From: Pandoraea capi
GTDB taxonomy: Bacteria; Pseudomonadota; Gammaproteobacteria; Burkholderiales; Burkholderiaceae
Direction of reading: 5' to 3'
Assembly (NCBI RefSeq): GCF_902459735.1
Contig: NZ_CABPRV010000009.1
Span: 124,001 to 188,000, forward strand
Length of the DNA: 64,000 nt
Shown here: positions 26,706 to 35,154 of the stretch, in pieces
How the letters are laid out: each line of letters starts with the position of its first letter
Numbering within the stretch: the stretch's first letter is position 1
The notes under the pieces: model-generated
What the model saw: the letters and a program-made list of their open reading frames with translations, nothing else
What the model was told of the DNA's origin: nothing
Databases searched by the model: none
Program-made: the position numbers and the translations under genes

Positions 26706-26735
26706 AAGGGGTTACGAGAAATCTCGTAACCCCTT
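26706..26735 (-). terminator. Rho-independent terminator of the tRNA-Thr transcript
   Basis: Perfect 13-bp inverted repeat (AAGGGGTTACGAG with its complement) around a 4-base loop, placed 8 bases after the tRNA 3' end on the minus strand and followed by TTTGCGTTT. Confidence 0.85.
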
Positions 26736-26743
26736 GCTGTATT

Positions 26744-26819
<76 letters not shown>

Positions 26820-26829
26820 GAAGTCGTGT

Positions 26830-26856
26830 ATTGTAACCGATTCACCGGTCACTGCG
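26830..26856 (-). promoter_or_regulatory. Probable tRNA-Thr promoter
   Basis: On the minus strand TACAAT lies 10 bases before the mature tRNA 5' end, a good -10 match at about the right distance. The -35 region about 17 bases upstream (GTCGCA) is a weak match to consensus. Confidence 0.5.
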
Positions 26857-26944
26857 ACTACCTGTCAGTGCAAAATCGTTCGCTTTTGCTGTCATGCCGT
26901 GCGATGCCGAAAAAAGCATCACGCCAGCAGACCGGCATCGCGAA

Positions 26945-27403
26945 TTACTTCACCACCTTCAGATGTGCGCGTCCGGCGTTGCCGCCAGCCGGGCTATTGC
27001 CGCCCGGGCGCGTCGGATCCGGATCGTCCTCGGCCAACTCCTGCGCCGGCGGTACCGCTTCCAGCTCCGGACTTTCGTCCGCACTTGCCTGCTTGTCGAC
27101 CGGGAAAGCCATCCCCTGACCGTTCTCACGAGCATAAATCGCCAGCACGTTCGGCACCTGCACTTCCACCTTCTGTGAGATACCGCCGAAGCGAGCGCTG
27201 AATTCGATCCAGTCGTTGCCCATCTGCAAACCGCTCGTGGCGTCGAAGCTGATGTTCAGCACGATCTCGCCATCTTTCACAAACTCGCGCGGCACCCGCG
27301 TTTTGGCATCGACATGCACGGCCAGATACGGCGTGTAACCATTGTCGGTACACCACTCGTACAACGCGCGCAGTAAATAAGGCTTGGTAGACGTTTCAGG
27401 CAT
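26945..27403 (-). CDS. sspB: ClpXP protease specificity-enhancing factor SspB
   Basis: 152 aa. The N-terminal folded domain (TKPYLLRALYEWCTDNGYTP; HVDAKTRVPREFVKDGEIVLNIS) is the SspB substrate-binding fold that delivers ssrA-tagged peptides to ClpX. A long acidic, Pro/Gly-rich linker follows, ending in the short basic-hydrophobic ClpX-binding tail AHLKVVK. Start ATG 27403 is chosen because it begins the conserved domain; frames continue upstream without a good ribosome binding site. It follows sspA by 76 bases on the same strand, the usual sspAB operon. Confidence 0.95.
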   Translation of the reverse strand: MPETSTKPYLLRALYEWCTDNGYTPYLAVHVDAKTRVPREFVKDGEIVLNISFDATSGLQMGNDWIEFSARFGGISQKVEVQVPNVLAIYARENGQGMAFPVDKQASADESPELEAVPPAQELAEDDPDPTRPGGNSPAGGNAGRAHLKVVK

Positions 27404-27479
27404 ATAACCAACGTATCCCGCCGCGAAACCCGTCCATCTCACTCGACAGACCGGCATCGCCAGCGGGCAAATCAACACA

Positions 27480-28091
27480 TTAACGACGCATGACCTTTTC
27501 GGACGGCGTCAGTGCTTCAATGTACGCCGGACGGCTGAAAATCCGCTCGGCATACTTCATCAACGGCGCAGCATTCTTCGACAACTCGATGCCGTAGTGA
27601 TCCAGACGCCACAGCAGCGGTGCGATCGCCACGTCGAGCATCGAGAACTCTTCACCCAGCATGTACTTGTTCTTCACGAAAATCGGCGCCAACTGCGTCA
27701 GACGATCGCGAATCGATTGACGTGCCTTCTCGTGATTCTTCTCCGCAGCCTTGCCCTTCTCGTTCTCGAGCGCGCTCACATGCACGAACAACTCTTTCTC
27801 GAAGTTGAACAGGAACAGGCGCGCACGCGCACGCTGCACCGGATCGGCCGGCATCAGTTGCGGATGCGGGAAACGTTCGTCAATGTACTCATTGATGATG
27901 TTCGATTCGTACAGAATCAGGTCGCGCTCCACAAGGATCGGCACCTGACCGTACGGGTTCATCACCGCAATGTCTTCCGGCTTGTTGAACAGATCGACGT
28001 CACGGATTTCGAAATCCATGCCCTTTTCGAACAGAACCAGCCGGCAACGCTGGGAGAAGGGGCACGTCGTGCCCGAGTACAAAACCATCAT
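27480..28091 (-). CDS. sspA: Stringent starvation protein A (GST-fold RNA polymerase-associated protein)
   Basis: 203 aa with a thioredoxin-like N-terminal half (VLYSGTTCPFSQRCRLVLFE; GQVPILVERDLILYESNII) and an all-helical GST C-terminal half. SspA proteins bind RNA polymerase rather than glutathione and affect stress-phase transcription. Tandem ATGs open the gene, with AAGGAAG upstream. It lies behind petC, separated by a hairpin with a T-run that may terminate or attenuate read-through from the bc1 operon, so sspAB can be partly independent of petABC. Confidence 0.95.
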   Translation of the reverse strand: MMVLYSGTTCPFSQRCRLVLFEKGMDFEIRDVDLFNKPEDIAVMNPYGQVPILVERDLILYESNIINEYIDERFPHPQLMPADPVQRARARLFLFNFEKELFVHVSALENEKGKAAEKNHEKARQSIRDRLTQLAPIFVKNKYMLGEEFSMLDVAIAPLLWRLDHYGIELSKNAAPLMKYAERIFSRPAYIEALTPSEKVMRR

Positions 28092-28103
28092 AGCGCGTCT
28101 TCC

Positions 28104-28159
28104 TTAAAAACCAACGGGGCCGGGGCGGGAAATCGACGCTTCCCAAACCCTGGCCCCGT
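28104..28159 (-). terminator. Hairpin with T-run between petC and sspA
   Basis: On the minus strand ACGGGGCC pairs with GGCCCCGT (arms at 28152-28159 and 28114-28121), with further GGG/CCC pairing inside. TTGGTTTTTAA follows. It lies between the petC stop and the sspA ribosome binding site and looks like a (possibly leaky) intrinsic terminator. Confidence 0.65.
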
Positions 28160-28174
28160 CGTACAGACGTTATT

Positions 28175-28894
28175 TTACTTCACGTCCTTCCAATAGGCCG
28201 AATTCAGGCGCCAGGCAAGTACCGTAAAGAGTCCCAGGAACAACAGAACCCAGACACCCAACTGCCGGCGCGTTCGCTGCGCCGGTTCCGACATCCAATC
28301 CAGATAAGATACCAAATCCGCCATAGCAGAATCAAATTCCACCGGCTTCATCGTCCCTTGAGTGATCTGCACGAACTGCGCCGGACCATGCTCCGCGCCC
28401 TCCACGTGCTTCAAACCCCGCTGTCCCTGCAACTGCCAGAACGGGTTCGGCATGCCCACATTGGGAAACGCCAGGTTGTTCCAGCCCGTCGGACGGGAAT
28501 CGTCCCGGTAGAAGGTACGCAAGTAGGTGTACAGCCAGTCCGTGCCGCGTGCCCGGGCCTCGACCGACAGGTCCGGCGGCGCCGAACCAAACCAGTCCTT
28601 GGCGTCCGCCGCGCGCATGGCCACGGTCATCGTTTCGCCGATCTTGTCGGTCGTAAAGAGGAGATTGTTCTTGATCTCCGCTTCCGAGAGCCCCAGATCC
28701 TTGAGACGCGAATACCGCATCGACGCCGCCGAGTGGCAGTTCAGGCAGTAATTCACGAACAGCTTGGCGCCCCTTTGCAGCGATGCCAGATCGTCGATGC
28801 GATTGGGCGCAGTGTCCAGCGCCCCGCCTTCTTCAGCCATGGCCGGCGCCGTGAAGCCACTCAGGAGCGCCAGGATAAGCAACAGTTTTCTCAT
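28175..28894 (-). CDS. petC: Ubiquinol-cytochrome c reductase, cytochrome c1 subunit
   Basis: 239 aa with a signal peptide (LLLILALLSGFTAPAMA), the haem c attachment site CLNCH, a Met-containing axial-ligand region, and a single C-terminal anchor helix (LGVWVLLFLGLFTVLAW) that leaves the haem domain in the periplasm. Cytochrome c1 receives electrons from the Rieske protein in complex III and passes them to soluble cytochrome c. It is third in petA-petB-petC, 31 bases after petB. Length and features are normal for beta-proteobacteria. Confidence 0.97.
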   Translation of the reverse strand: MRKLLLILALLSGFTAPAMAEEGGALDTAPNRIDDLASLQRGAKLFVNYCLNCHSAASMRYSRLKDLGLSEAEIKNNLLFTTDKIGETMTVAMRAADAKDWFGSAPPDLSVEARARGTDWLYTYLRTFYRDDSRPTGWNNLAFPNVGMPNPFWQLQGQRGLKHVEGAEHGPAQFVQITQGTMKPVEFDSAMADLVSYLDWMSEPAQRTRRQLGVWVLLFLGLFTVLAWRLNSAYWKDVK

Positions 28895-28925
28895 CTTGAT
28901 ATCCCTAGTCGTCGTTTGAGTGCGC

Positions 28926-30311
28926 TCAGTGCGCCGCGAAGGTCACGCGCTCCGGCACCGGCTTGAAGGTGCCGCGCTTGCTCCACAGCGGCATCAGCCA
29001 GAAGAATCCGAAGTAATACAGCGCACCGATCTGCGAGATGGCCGTCTTCACGGGCGTGGGGCCCTGAATCCCCAAATAGCCCAGCACGAAGAAAACGACG
29101 ACGAGAATACCCAACAGCACCTTGTGGAATCCCGGACGGTAACGGATCGACTTCACCGGGCTATGGTCCAGCCACGGCAGGAAGAACAGCGTCACCACCG
29201 CACCGCCCATCACCACCACGCCCCAGAACTTGGCTTCCGTCAGGAACATGAACACCAGCAGCAACACGACACCGCCGGACGCCGCAACCTTGGTCGTCGC
29301 CGCGGCCTTGCCCTTGATCCACCAGACGGCGGTAACCAGCACCGCAACCCCCATCAACACGTACTTGAAGTCGTCGGTCGTGGCCCGCAGCATCGAGTAG
29401 AACGGCGTGAAATACCACACCGGGGCGATGTGCGGCGGGGTCTTGAGCGGGTCGGACGGAATGAAGTTATTGGCTTCAAGGAAGTACCCGCCCATCGTCG
29501 GCGCGAAGAACACGATGGCCGAGAACACCATCAGGAACACGCCCACGCCCATGATGTCATGCACCGTGTAGTACGGATGAAACGGAATGCCATCGAGCGG
29601 CCGGCCGTTGGCGTCCTTCTTGTCCTTGATCTCGACACCGTCCGGGTTGTTCGAGCCGACTTCGTGCAGCGCGATGATGTGCGCGACGATCAGCCCGATG
29701 AGCACCAGCGGGATCGCGATCACATGGAACGCGAAGAAGCGGTTGAGCGTGGCGTCCGAGACGACGTAGTCGCCGCGAATCCACAGCGACAGGTCCGGAC
29801 CGATGAACGGGATGGCCGAGAACAGGTTCACGATCACCTGAGCGCCCCAGTACGACATCTGGCCCCACGGCAGCAGATAGCCCATGAACGCTTCTGCCAT
29901 CAGGCACAGGAAGATCAGACAGCCGAACACCCACACCAGCTCGCGCGGCTTGCGGTACGACCCGTACAGCAGCCCCCGGAACATGTGCAGATAGACCACG
30001 ACGAAAAACATCGAGGCGCCCGTCGAGTGCATGTAGCGGATGAGCCAGCCCCACGGCACTTCGCGCATGATGTACTCGACCGACGCGAACGCGAGGTTGG
30101 CGTCGGGCTTGTAGTTCATCACCAGAAAGATGCCGGTGAGGATCTGGATCACCAGCACCAGCATGGCCAGCGAGCCGAAGAAGTACCAGAAATTGAAATT
30201 CTTGGGAGCGTAATACTCGGACGCGTGGTCCTTCCAGAGCTGAGTGAGCGGGAACCGGCGATCGATCCAGCCCAGCAAGCCCGTCGTGTCGACCTGTTTG
30301 TCGGCGGCCAT
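28926..30311 (-). CDS. petB: Ubiquinol-cytochrome c reductase, cytochrome b subunit
   Basis: 461-aa integral membrane subunit carrying the two b haems and the Qo and Qi quinone sites of complex III. Conserved elements include MGYLLPWGQMSYWGAQVI and the paired histidines of the haem-binding helices (YMHSTGASMFF, HVIAIPLVLI). The Qo-site motif, PEWY in mitochondria, reads PVWY here (HIAPVWYFTPFYSML), a variant I recall from other proteobacteria. The protein is longer than the mitochondrial one because of an extended C-terminal membrane region. It lies 2 bases after the petA stop codon. Confidence 0.97.
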   Translation of the reverse strand: MAADKQVDTTGLLGWIDRRFPLTQLWKDHASEYYAPKNFNFWYFFGSLAMLVLVIQILTGIFLVMNYKPDANLAFASVEYIMREVPWGWLIRYMHSTGASMFFVVVYLHMFRGLLYGSYRKPRELVWVFGCLIFLCLMAEAFMGYLLPWGQMSYWGAQVIVNLFSAIPFIGPDLSLWIRGDYVVSDATLNRFFAFHVIAIPLVLIGLIVAHIIALHEVGSNNPDGVEIKDKKDANGRPLDGIPFHPYYTVHDIMGVGVFLMVFSAIVFFAPTMGGYFLEANNFIPSDPLKTPPHIAPVWYFTPFYSMLRATTDDFKYVLMGVAVLVTAVWWIKGKAAATTKVAASGGVVLLLVFMFLTEAKFWGVVVMGGAVVTLFFLPWLDHSPVKSIRYRPGFHKVLLGILVVVFFVLGYLGIQGPTPVKTAISQIGALYYFGFFWLMPLWSKRGTFKPVPERVTFAAH

Positions 30312-30313
30312 GA

Positions 30314-30928
30314 TTACGCTTCTCCTTTTTCGTCTTTACCGATCACGATCTTGGTGTCGTTCACGAACATGAAACGAGGAACGTCGAGATTCATTGGCGC
30401 CGGCTTGTTCTTGAAGACGCGGCCGGACATGTCATAGGTCGAGCCATGGCACGGGCACAGGAAGCCCGGATCCTTGCCCAGCGCTGCCTCGGCGCCCGCC
30501 TGGTACGGCCCGGAAGGAATGCAACCCAAATGCGTGCACACGCCGATGACCACGAGGAGGTCCTTGTGCTCGACGCGCGCCCGGAATTCGTTCTTCGCGT
30601 ATTCGGGTATCGGGAAGGTGAACGTCAGCTTGGAGTCCGGATCGGCCAGCTCAGCCGTCACTTTGGACAGCGAAGCCATTTCGTCCGGGGTACGACGCAC
30701 GATCCAGACGGGAAGCCCCCGCCAGGCCACGGTCATCTTCTCGCCGGGCTTCAGGCCGCTGATATCGGCTTCGACGGGCGCGCCGCCAGCCTTGGCACGC
30801 TCCGAGGGTTGCAGGGAACTGACGAAAGGAACCAACGTTACAACGCCGCCCACGCCTCCAGCTACGGACGTTGCAATCAACAGGTTCCGGCGGTTGCTGT
30901 CGACGGCACATTTCTGATTGTCACTCAT
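30314..30928 (-). CDS. petA: Ubiquinol-cytochrome c reductase, Rieske iron-sulfur subunit
   Basis: 204 aa from ATG 30928; a GTG four codons upstream is less likely. The N-terminus has a twin-arginine-like NRRNLLIATSVAGGVGGVV segment that serves as both signal and membrane anchor, consistent with Tat export, and the tat genes lie nearby. The 2Fe-2S ligands are in CTHLGCIPSG and FLCPCHGSTYD. It oxidises ubiquinol at the Qo site and passes electrons to cytochrome c1. First gene of petABC. Confidence 0.97.
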   Translation of the reverse strand: MSDNQKCAVDSNRRNLLIATSVAGGVGGVVTLVPFVSSLQPSERAKAGGAPVEADISGLKPGEKMTVAWRGLPVWIVRRTPDEMASLSKVTAELADPDSKLTFTFPIPEYAKNEFRARVEHKDLLVVIGVCTHLGCIPSGPYQAGAEAALGKDPGFLCPCHGSTYDMSGRVFKNKPAPMNLDVPRFMFVNDTKIVIGKDEKGEA

Positions 30929-31358
30929 CACAAGCCCCACACGGTTGAATTTGTATTTCCGTCAACCTTAAATCATACGCGAGCGTAAATGCCTGAAACA
31001 ACGGCAAAACGCCCCAGTCTCCTAGTGGTTTTCGCGTATTTTCAAAGGATTAACGTACCCTGCGGGTGGCTACCGCCCACCCGGGGTTTCGCTTCTGGGA
31101 TGCTGCACGAGAACCGCTATGATCGCCGCTTTCGTTGACGCGTGCACGACATTTAGTCATCATTTTCCTTGTCTCGCCCCGGTGACATCGTGCGTGGCCT
31201 GTGGCAATCGCGTGACATTGATGGACGTTTTGATCGACGTCGCCGATGCCGTCATCCCGAGACCCGCATGAGATTACCGGTCAAATCAATGCCAATTCGA
31301 GATGGCTGGTGCAGCGATGCTCCCCCCGGCCATTCATCAAAATCAGCGGAGGAATGGC
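30929..31358. other. Intergenic region between petA and mscL (divergent)
   Basis: About 430 bases that must hold the promoters of petABC (minus) and mscL (plus). Apart from the petA promoter listed separately, I see no gene and no RNA element. Confidence 0.5.
30972..31001 (-). promoter_or_regulatory. Probable sigma-70 promoter of petABC
   Basis: Minus strand: TTGTTT at 30996-31001, an 18-base spacer, and TATGAT at 30972-30977, about 45 bases before the petA ATG. Confidence 0.5.
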
Positions 31359-31805
31359 ATGAGCTTCATGTCGGAATTCAAGGAATTTGCCGTCAAGGGC
31401 AACGTGGTCGATCTGGCCGTCGGTGTGATCATCGGCGGCGCGTTCGGCAAGATCGTCGATTCGGTGGTCAAGGACCTGATCATGCCGATCGTCGGTGCGA
31501 TCTTCGGCGGGCTGGACTTCTCCAGCAAGTTCATCCTGCTGGGTTCGATCCCGCCGGACTTCAAGGGGAATCCGACGTCTTACGCCGACCTCACCAAGGC
31601 CGGCGTGGCGGTATTCGGGTACGGCAACTTCATCACCGTGGCCCTGAACTTCCTGATTCTGGCGTTCATCATTTTCCTGATGGTCAAGCAGATCAACCGC
31701 CTCAAGCGCCCGGCGCCGGAAGCCGCAGCCGCCCCGGCCCCGACGCCGGAAGACATCGTTCTGCTGCGCGAAATCCGCGACAGCCTCAAGAAGCAGAACG
31801 GGTAA
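31359..31805 (+). CDS. mscL: Large-conductance mechanosensitive channel
   Basis: 148 aa from ATG 31359, preceded by GGAGGAAT. The family signature is present: N-terminal amphipathic helix [23 protein letters not shown], first pore-lining helix ([23 protein letters not shown]), periplasmic loop, second helix ([21 protein letters not shown]) and the charged C-terminal bundle helix ([16 protein letters not shown]). It forms a homopentameric emergency valve releasing solutes on hypo-osmotic shock. It is a single-gene unit; length is normal. Confidence 0.97.
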   Translation: MSFMSEFKEFAVKGNVVDLAVGVIIGGAFGKIVDSVVKDLIMPIVGAIFGGLDFSSKFILLGSIPPDFKGNPTSYADLTKAGVAVFGYGNFITVALNFLILAFIIFLMVKQINRLKRPAPEAAAAPAPTPEDIVLLREIRDSLKKQNG

Positions 31806-31926
31806 AGCTCGGGCATCAGGTGTCCCATGGGGCCGGTCGGCGGCATGCTGGCCGCCCTTGCCCCCGCTCCCGCCAAGGGTCTCGGCAGATCACTCCCGTG
31901 CGCCCCCCTTGGGACGAGCGGCGCTA

Positions 31927-32676
31927 TCAGGCCGGGTTCGGCATATCGAAGAAGCGATGTTCGAGACCGAACCGCCCGGCGAGATGCTCGCCAACGGCCC
32001 TCGCGCCGCCGCGCTCGGTCGCATGATGGCCCGCCGCGAGATATCCCACGCCGCTCTCCAGCGCGAGATGTTGCGTCGGCTCGGACACTTCACCGCTGAT
32101 ATACACGTCCGCCCCGGCAGCAATCGCCGCTTCGAAGAAGCCTTGCGCCCCGCCCGTGCACCACGCCACACGGCGAATTTCGCGCGCCGGATCGCCCAAC
32201 ATCAGCGGCTTGCGTCCCAATTGCTGATCGACGTGAGCGGCAAGGGCGGCCAGCGTCGTCGGTTGCGCCGGCGTGCCGAGCCATCCGAGTTGATCGGGGC
32301 CAAAGCGGCCGCCATCATCGGCAAACCCCAGCAATTTACCGAGTTGTGCGTTATTGCCCAGCTCGGGATGCGCGTCGAGCGGCAGGTGGAAAGCAAACAG
32401 GTTGATGTCGTGACCGATCAGCAGCCCGAGACGCTTGCGTTTCATCCCGGTAATCCGGGCATCTTCGTTCTTCCAGAAATAACCATGATGAACGAGAACA
32501 GCATCGGCGCCCCAGTCTCGCGCGGCCTCGAGAAAGGCCAGACTGGCGGTCACGCCGGTGGCGATCTTCTGGATCTGGTCGCGCCCTTCGACCTGTAGGC
32601 CGTTGGGGCAGTAATCGCGAAATTGCGCGATTTGCAGGGTATCGTTCAGATACAATTCGAGTTCAACACGATTCAT
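31927..32676 (-). CDS. Nif3/YbgI-family dinuclear metal-centre protein
   Basis: 249 aa. Metal-ligand histidines are visible at [28 protein letters not shown] and, near the C-terminus, [20 protein letters not shown], with a conserved [11 protein letters not shown] segment. The family forms a hexameric ring with a di-metal site. Its cellular role is poorly settled, with proposals including a GTP cyclohydrolase I type 2-like activity and damaged-metabolite handling. The gene is divergent from the protease gene with only 18 bases between start codons, so the promoters must overlap the coding ends. Confidence 0.93.
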   Translation of the reverse strand: MNRVELELYLNDTLQIAQFRDYCPNGLQVEGRDQIQKIATGVTASLAFLEAARDWGADAVLVHHGYFWKNEDARITGMKRKRLGLLIGHDINLFAFHLPLDAHPELGNNAQLGKLLGFADDGGRFGPDQLGWLGTPAQPTTLAALAAHVDQQLGRKPLMLGDPAREIRRVAWCTGGAQGFFEAAIAAGADVYISGEVSEPTQHLALESGVGYLAAGHHATERGGARAVGEHLAGRFGLEHRFFDMPNPA

Positions 32677-32694
32677 ATAAGGTCTCGCTCTTTC

Positions 32695-33912
32695 ATGCTC
32701 AGACGCTTCTGGCTACTGTTCGCGCAAGCGGTCACCGTGCTGCTTGCGTTGCTCTTCATCATCGCCACTCTCAAGCCTCAGTGGCTGCAACGCCAGGGTT
32801 CGTTCGGCAAGCAACTGGCCAATCCGATCATCGCCTTGCAGGAAGTCGCACCAAGCCTGTCCGACAAGCCGGCAACCGGCTCGTACGCCGACGGCGCGCA
32901 AAAGGCCATGCCCGCGGTCGTCAGCATTTTTTCCAGCAAGGAACAAAAGCAGAATCGCGATCCGCGCCTCGATGATCCGCTGTTCCGCTATTTCTTCGGC
33001 GACGGCGGCGGCACGGTGCGTCAGGACCCGGTGTCGAGTCTCGGTTCCGGCGTGATCGTGAGCAGCGAGGGCTATATTCTCACGAATCACCACGTGGTGG
33101 ACGGCGCCGACGAGATCGAAGTCGCGCTCGCCGACGGTCGCAAGGCTCGTGCAAAACTGGTCGGCAGCGACCCCGAGACCGATCTGGCCGTGCTCAAGAT
33201 CACGCTCGACAATCTGCCCGCCATCACGCTCGGCAGGATGGATCAGGTGCGCGTGGGCGATGTGGTGCTCGCCATCGGCAACCCGTTCGGCGTCGGTCAG
33301 ACGGTCACGATGGGCATCATCAGCGCGCTGGGCCGTAATCACCTCGACATCAGCACGTTCGAGAACTTCATTCAGACGGATGCCGCGATCAACCCCGGCA
33401 ACTCGGGCGGTGCGCTGGTGGACGTGAACGGCAACCTGCTGGGCATCAACACGGCCATTTACTCGCGTAGCGGCGGCAATATGGGCATTGGCTTCGCGAT
33501 TCCCGTGTCGACGGCCCGCTCGGTCCTGGAGAGCATCATCACGACCGGCGGCGTCACGCGCGGCTGGGTCGGGGTCGAGCCGCAGGACATCACGTCCGAT
33601 ATCGCCGAGTCGTTCGGGCTTCAGCAGGATTCGGGCGTCATCGTCGCGGGTGTCGTGCAGGGCGGTCCGGCCGACAAGGCGGGCGTTCAGCCGGGCGATA
33701 TCCTGACGAAGGTGAACGACGAGTCGATTCGCGACACGACCGAACTGCTCAACGTCATCGCCCAGATCAAGCCGGGCGCGCAGGCCAAGCTGCATGTCAC
33801 GCGCAAGAAGAAGGAGCTGGACCTGACGGTGACGATCGGCAAGCGTCCGCCACCGCCCAAGCGTGCGGTGCAGGACGACGAGGACGGCAACGACGAAAAC
33901 AACGCCGACTGA
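32695..33912 (+). CDS. Membrane-anchored HtrA-family serine protease (DegS/AlgW/DegQ type)
   Basis: 405 aa from ATG 32695. An N-terminal anchor helix ([20 protein letters not shown]) precedes the trypsin-like domain with catalytic His in [12 protein letters not shown], Asp in [11 protein letters not shown] and Ser in NPGNSGGAL. One PDZ domain follows (about 285-375, [11 protein letters not shown] and [15 protein letters not shown]), then an acidic tail ([12 protein letters not shown]). One PDZ domain and an N-terminal anchor point to a DegS/AlgW-like periplasmic protease that could trigger sigma-E-type envelope stress signalling. A DegQ-like quality-control role is the alternative. A hairpin terminator follows. 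Confidence 0.93.
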   Translation: MLRRFWLLFAQAVTVLLALLFIIATLKPQWLQRQGSFGKQLANPIIALQEVAPSLSDKPATGSYADGAQKAMPAVVSIFSSKEQKQNRDPRLDDPLFRYFFGDGGGTVRQDPVSSLGSGVIVSSEGYILTNHHVVDGADEIEVALADGRKARAKLVGSDPETDLAVLKITLDNLPAITLGRMDQVRVGDVVLAIGNPFGVGQTVTMGIISALGRNHLDISTFENFIQTDAAINPGNSGGALVDVNGNLLGINTAIYSRSGGNMGIGFAIPVSTARSVLESIITTGGVTRGWVGVEPQDITSDIAESFGLQQDSGVIVAGVVQGGPADKAGVQPGDILTKVNDESIRDTTELLNVIAQIKPGAQAKLHVTRKKKELDLTVTIGKRPPPPKRAVQDDEDGNDENNAD

Positions 33913-33970
33913 TCGGAACGACGCCCGGACGGATGTCCGGCGTCGGAGCACTGCCCCGGAGAAAGACAAG

Positions 33971-33997
33971 ACGGCTGCGCTTCGGCGCGGCCGTTTT
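33971..33997 (+). terminator. Terminator of the HtrA-type protease gene
   Basis: Stem ACGGCTGCGC/GCGCGGCCGT (one G-T pair) around a TTCG tetraloop, followed by TTTCG, 58 bases after the stop codon. Confidence 0.8.
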
Positions 33998-34093
33998 CGT
34001 TTGAGCGCCCGTGGACACGTGCCGTGACGTCTTAGCCGAACGACTGCCGAGCGCCATCCACGAATCGGCGCGCCGGTGACAGGTGCCCGGAGC

Positions 34094-34135
34094 CGTGCGT
34101 CGTGCGTCGTGCGTCGTGCGTCGTGCGTCGTGCGT
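34094..34135. repeat. Tandem repeat, six perfect copies of a heptamer
   Basis: Unit CGTGCGT repeated six times without mismatch in non-coding DNA between the protease terminator and the tatC terminator. The unit is 7 bases, so copy number could vary by strand slippage without any coding effect. Confidence 0.9.
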
Positions 34136-34153
34136 CAGTATCTGCGGACAACA

Positions 34154-34183
34154 AAAAAGCACGGGACGATACCCGTGCTTTTT
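34154..34183. terminator. Bidirectional terminator after tatC and after the protease region
   Basis: Perfect 12-bp stem AAAAAGCACGGG with its complement around a 6-base loop, giving A-runs and T-runs on both sides. It lies 53 bases beyond the tatC stop. Confidence 0.88.
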
Positions 34184-34236
34184 GTGGCGATGCTGCTTGG
34201 GAAACGGTCCCGCTGCATTACCGCCCGATCGGACGA

Positions 34237-35040
34237 TTACGACGTGGCTTCCCCGTTCCCTTCGCTGTCGCTCTTCTCACCGCTCTGCGGCTGCTGTCCT
34301 TGCTTGATGAACAAACGGGCGGCAATCAGGCCGAGTTCGTAAAGAATACACAGCGGCACGGCGAGCAACAGTTGCGAGAGGATGTCCGGCGGCGTCACCA
34401 CGGCCGCGAGCACGAACGCCCCGACCACCACGTACGGACGAATCTGCTTGAGCTTTTCGATACTCACCACGCCCATGCGCGCGAGCACCACGACGACCAC
34501 CGGCACCTCGAACGTCACGCCGAACGCCATGAACATCGTGAGGACAAAACTCAGGTAATTGTCGATATCGGTGTTCATCTCCGCGCCCAACGGCTGGTTG
34601 TAATGCGCGATGAAGTGGAACACCGTCGGGAAAACAAGGAAGTACGCGAACGCCATGCCGATCAGAAACAGCGTGTAGCTGCTCACGACCAGCGGCATCA
34701 CCAGCTTCTTTTCATGCTGATACAGGCCCGGCGCGATGAACGCCCAGATCTGATAAAGCACGATCGGCAGCGCGATCACGAACGCGACCATCAGCGTGAC
34801 CTTCATCGGGACGAAGAACGAACCGGTGATGTCGGTGACGATCAGCTTGCCGTCGGCCGGCAGCGACTGCGTGAGCGGACGGGCAAGCAGCCGGAAGATG
34901 TCCGGCGCCCAGTAGACCAGCGAAAGGAACACCACGATCACCGCCGTACCCGCACGAATGATGCGGTTACGCAGCTCGATCAGGTGCGAGATGAAGGTCT
35001 CTTCGGCGCCCCCGTCGGGGATTTGTTTCTCGTCGCTCAC
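34237..35040 (-). CDS. tatC: Sec-independent protein translocase TatC
   Basis: 267 aa with six membrane helices and the conserved N-terminal FISHLIELRNRIIRA, which with the cytoplasmic loops forms the twin-arginine signal binding site in the TatBC receptor. The acidic P-loop residues lie around LVFPTVFHFIAHYN. Exports folded cofactor-containing proteins; the Rieske protein encoded nearby is a likely client. Last gene of tatABC, about 115 bases after tatB, ending before a bidirectional terminator. The C-terminus is extended and charged (GQQPQSGEKSDSEGNGEATS). Confidence 0.97.
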   Translation of the reverse strand: MSDEKQIPDGGAEETFISHLIELRNRIIRAGTAVIVVFLSLVYWAPDIFRLLARPLTQSLPADGKLIVTDITGSFFVPMKVTLMVAFVIALPIVLYQIWAFIAPGLYQHEKKLVMPLVVSSYTLFLIGMAFAYFLVFPTVFHFIAHYNQPLGAEMNTDIDNYLSFVLTMFMAFGVTFEVPVVVVVLARMGVVSIEKLKQIRPYVVVGAFVLAAVVTPPDILSQLLLAVPLCILYELGLIAARLFIKQGQQPQSGEKSDSEGNGEATS

Positions 35041-35154
35041 GTCGACTTATCCAGGAATGAAGCCGGCACAGGGCCAGATGGCGGGAAGTTCGGGCGGTTG
35101 ATCTCGGAAGCTCGCGCGGGGGTCTCGGCAGGTCTCGGAAGGCCTCGTGATCCC

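Larger units (their letters stand above)
33913..34236. other. Intergenic region between the HtrA protease and tatC (convergent)
   Basis: About 320 bases with no gene. It contains a hairpin for the protease transcript, a heptamer tandem repeat and a bidirectional terminator, listed separately. Confidence 0.6.

Noticed and set aside
26201-26729. Two overlapping plus-strand open frames upstream of tRNA-Thr
   Set aside because: No ribosome binding site, no domain, and unsettled composition. The opposite-strand ghost frame looks more protein-like.
28920-30437. 505-codon plus-strand open frame
   Set aside because: Antisense to petB and the end of petA. His/Arg/Gln-rich, no domain and no ribosome binding site.
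34094-34135. CRISPR array
   Set aside because: The unit is 7 bases with no spacers. The repetitive DNA elsewhere is coding haemagglutinin repeat. No cas genes are present.
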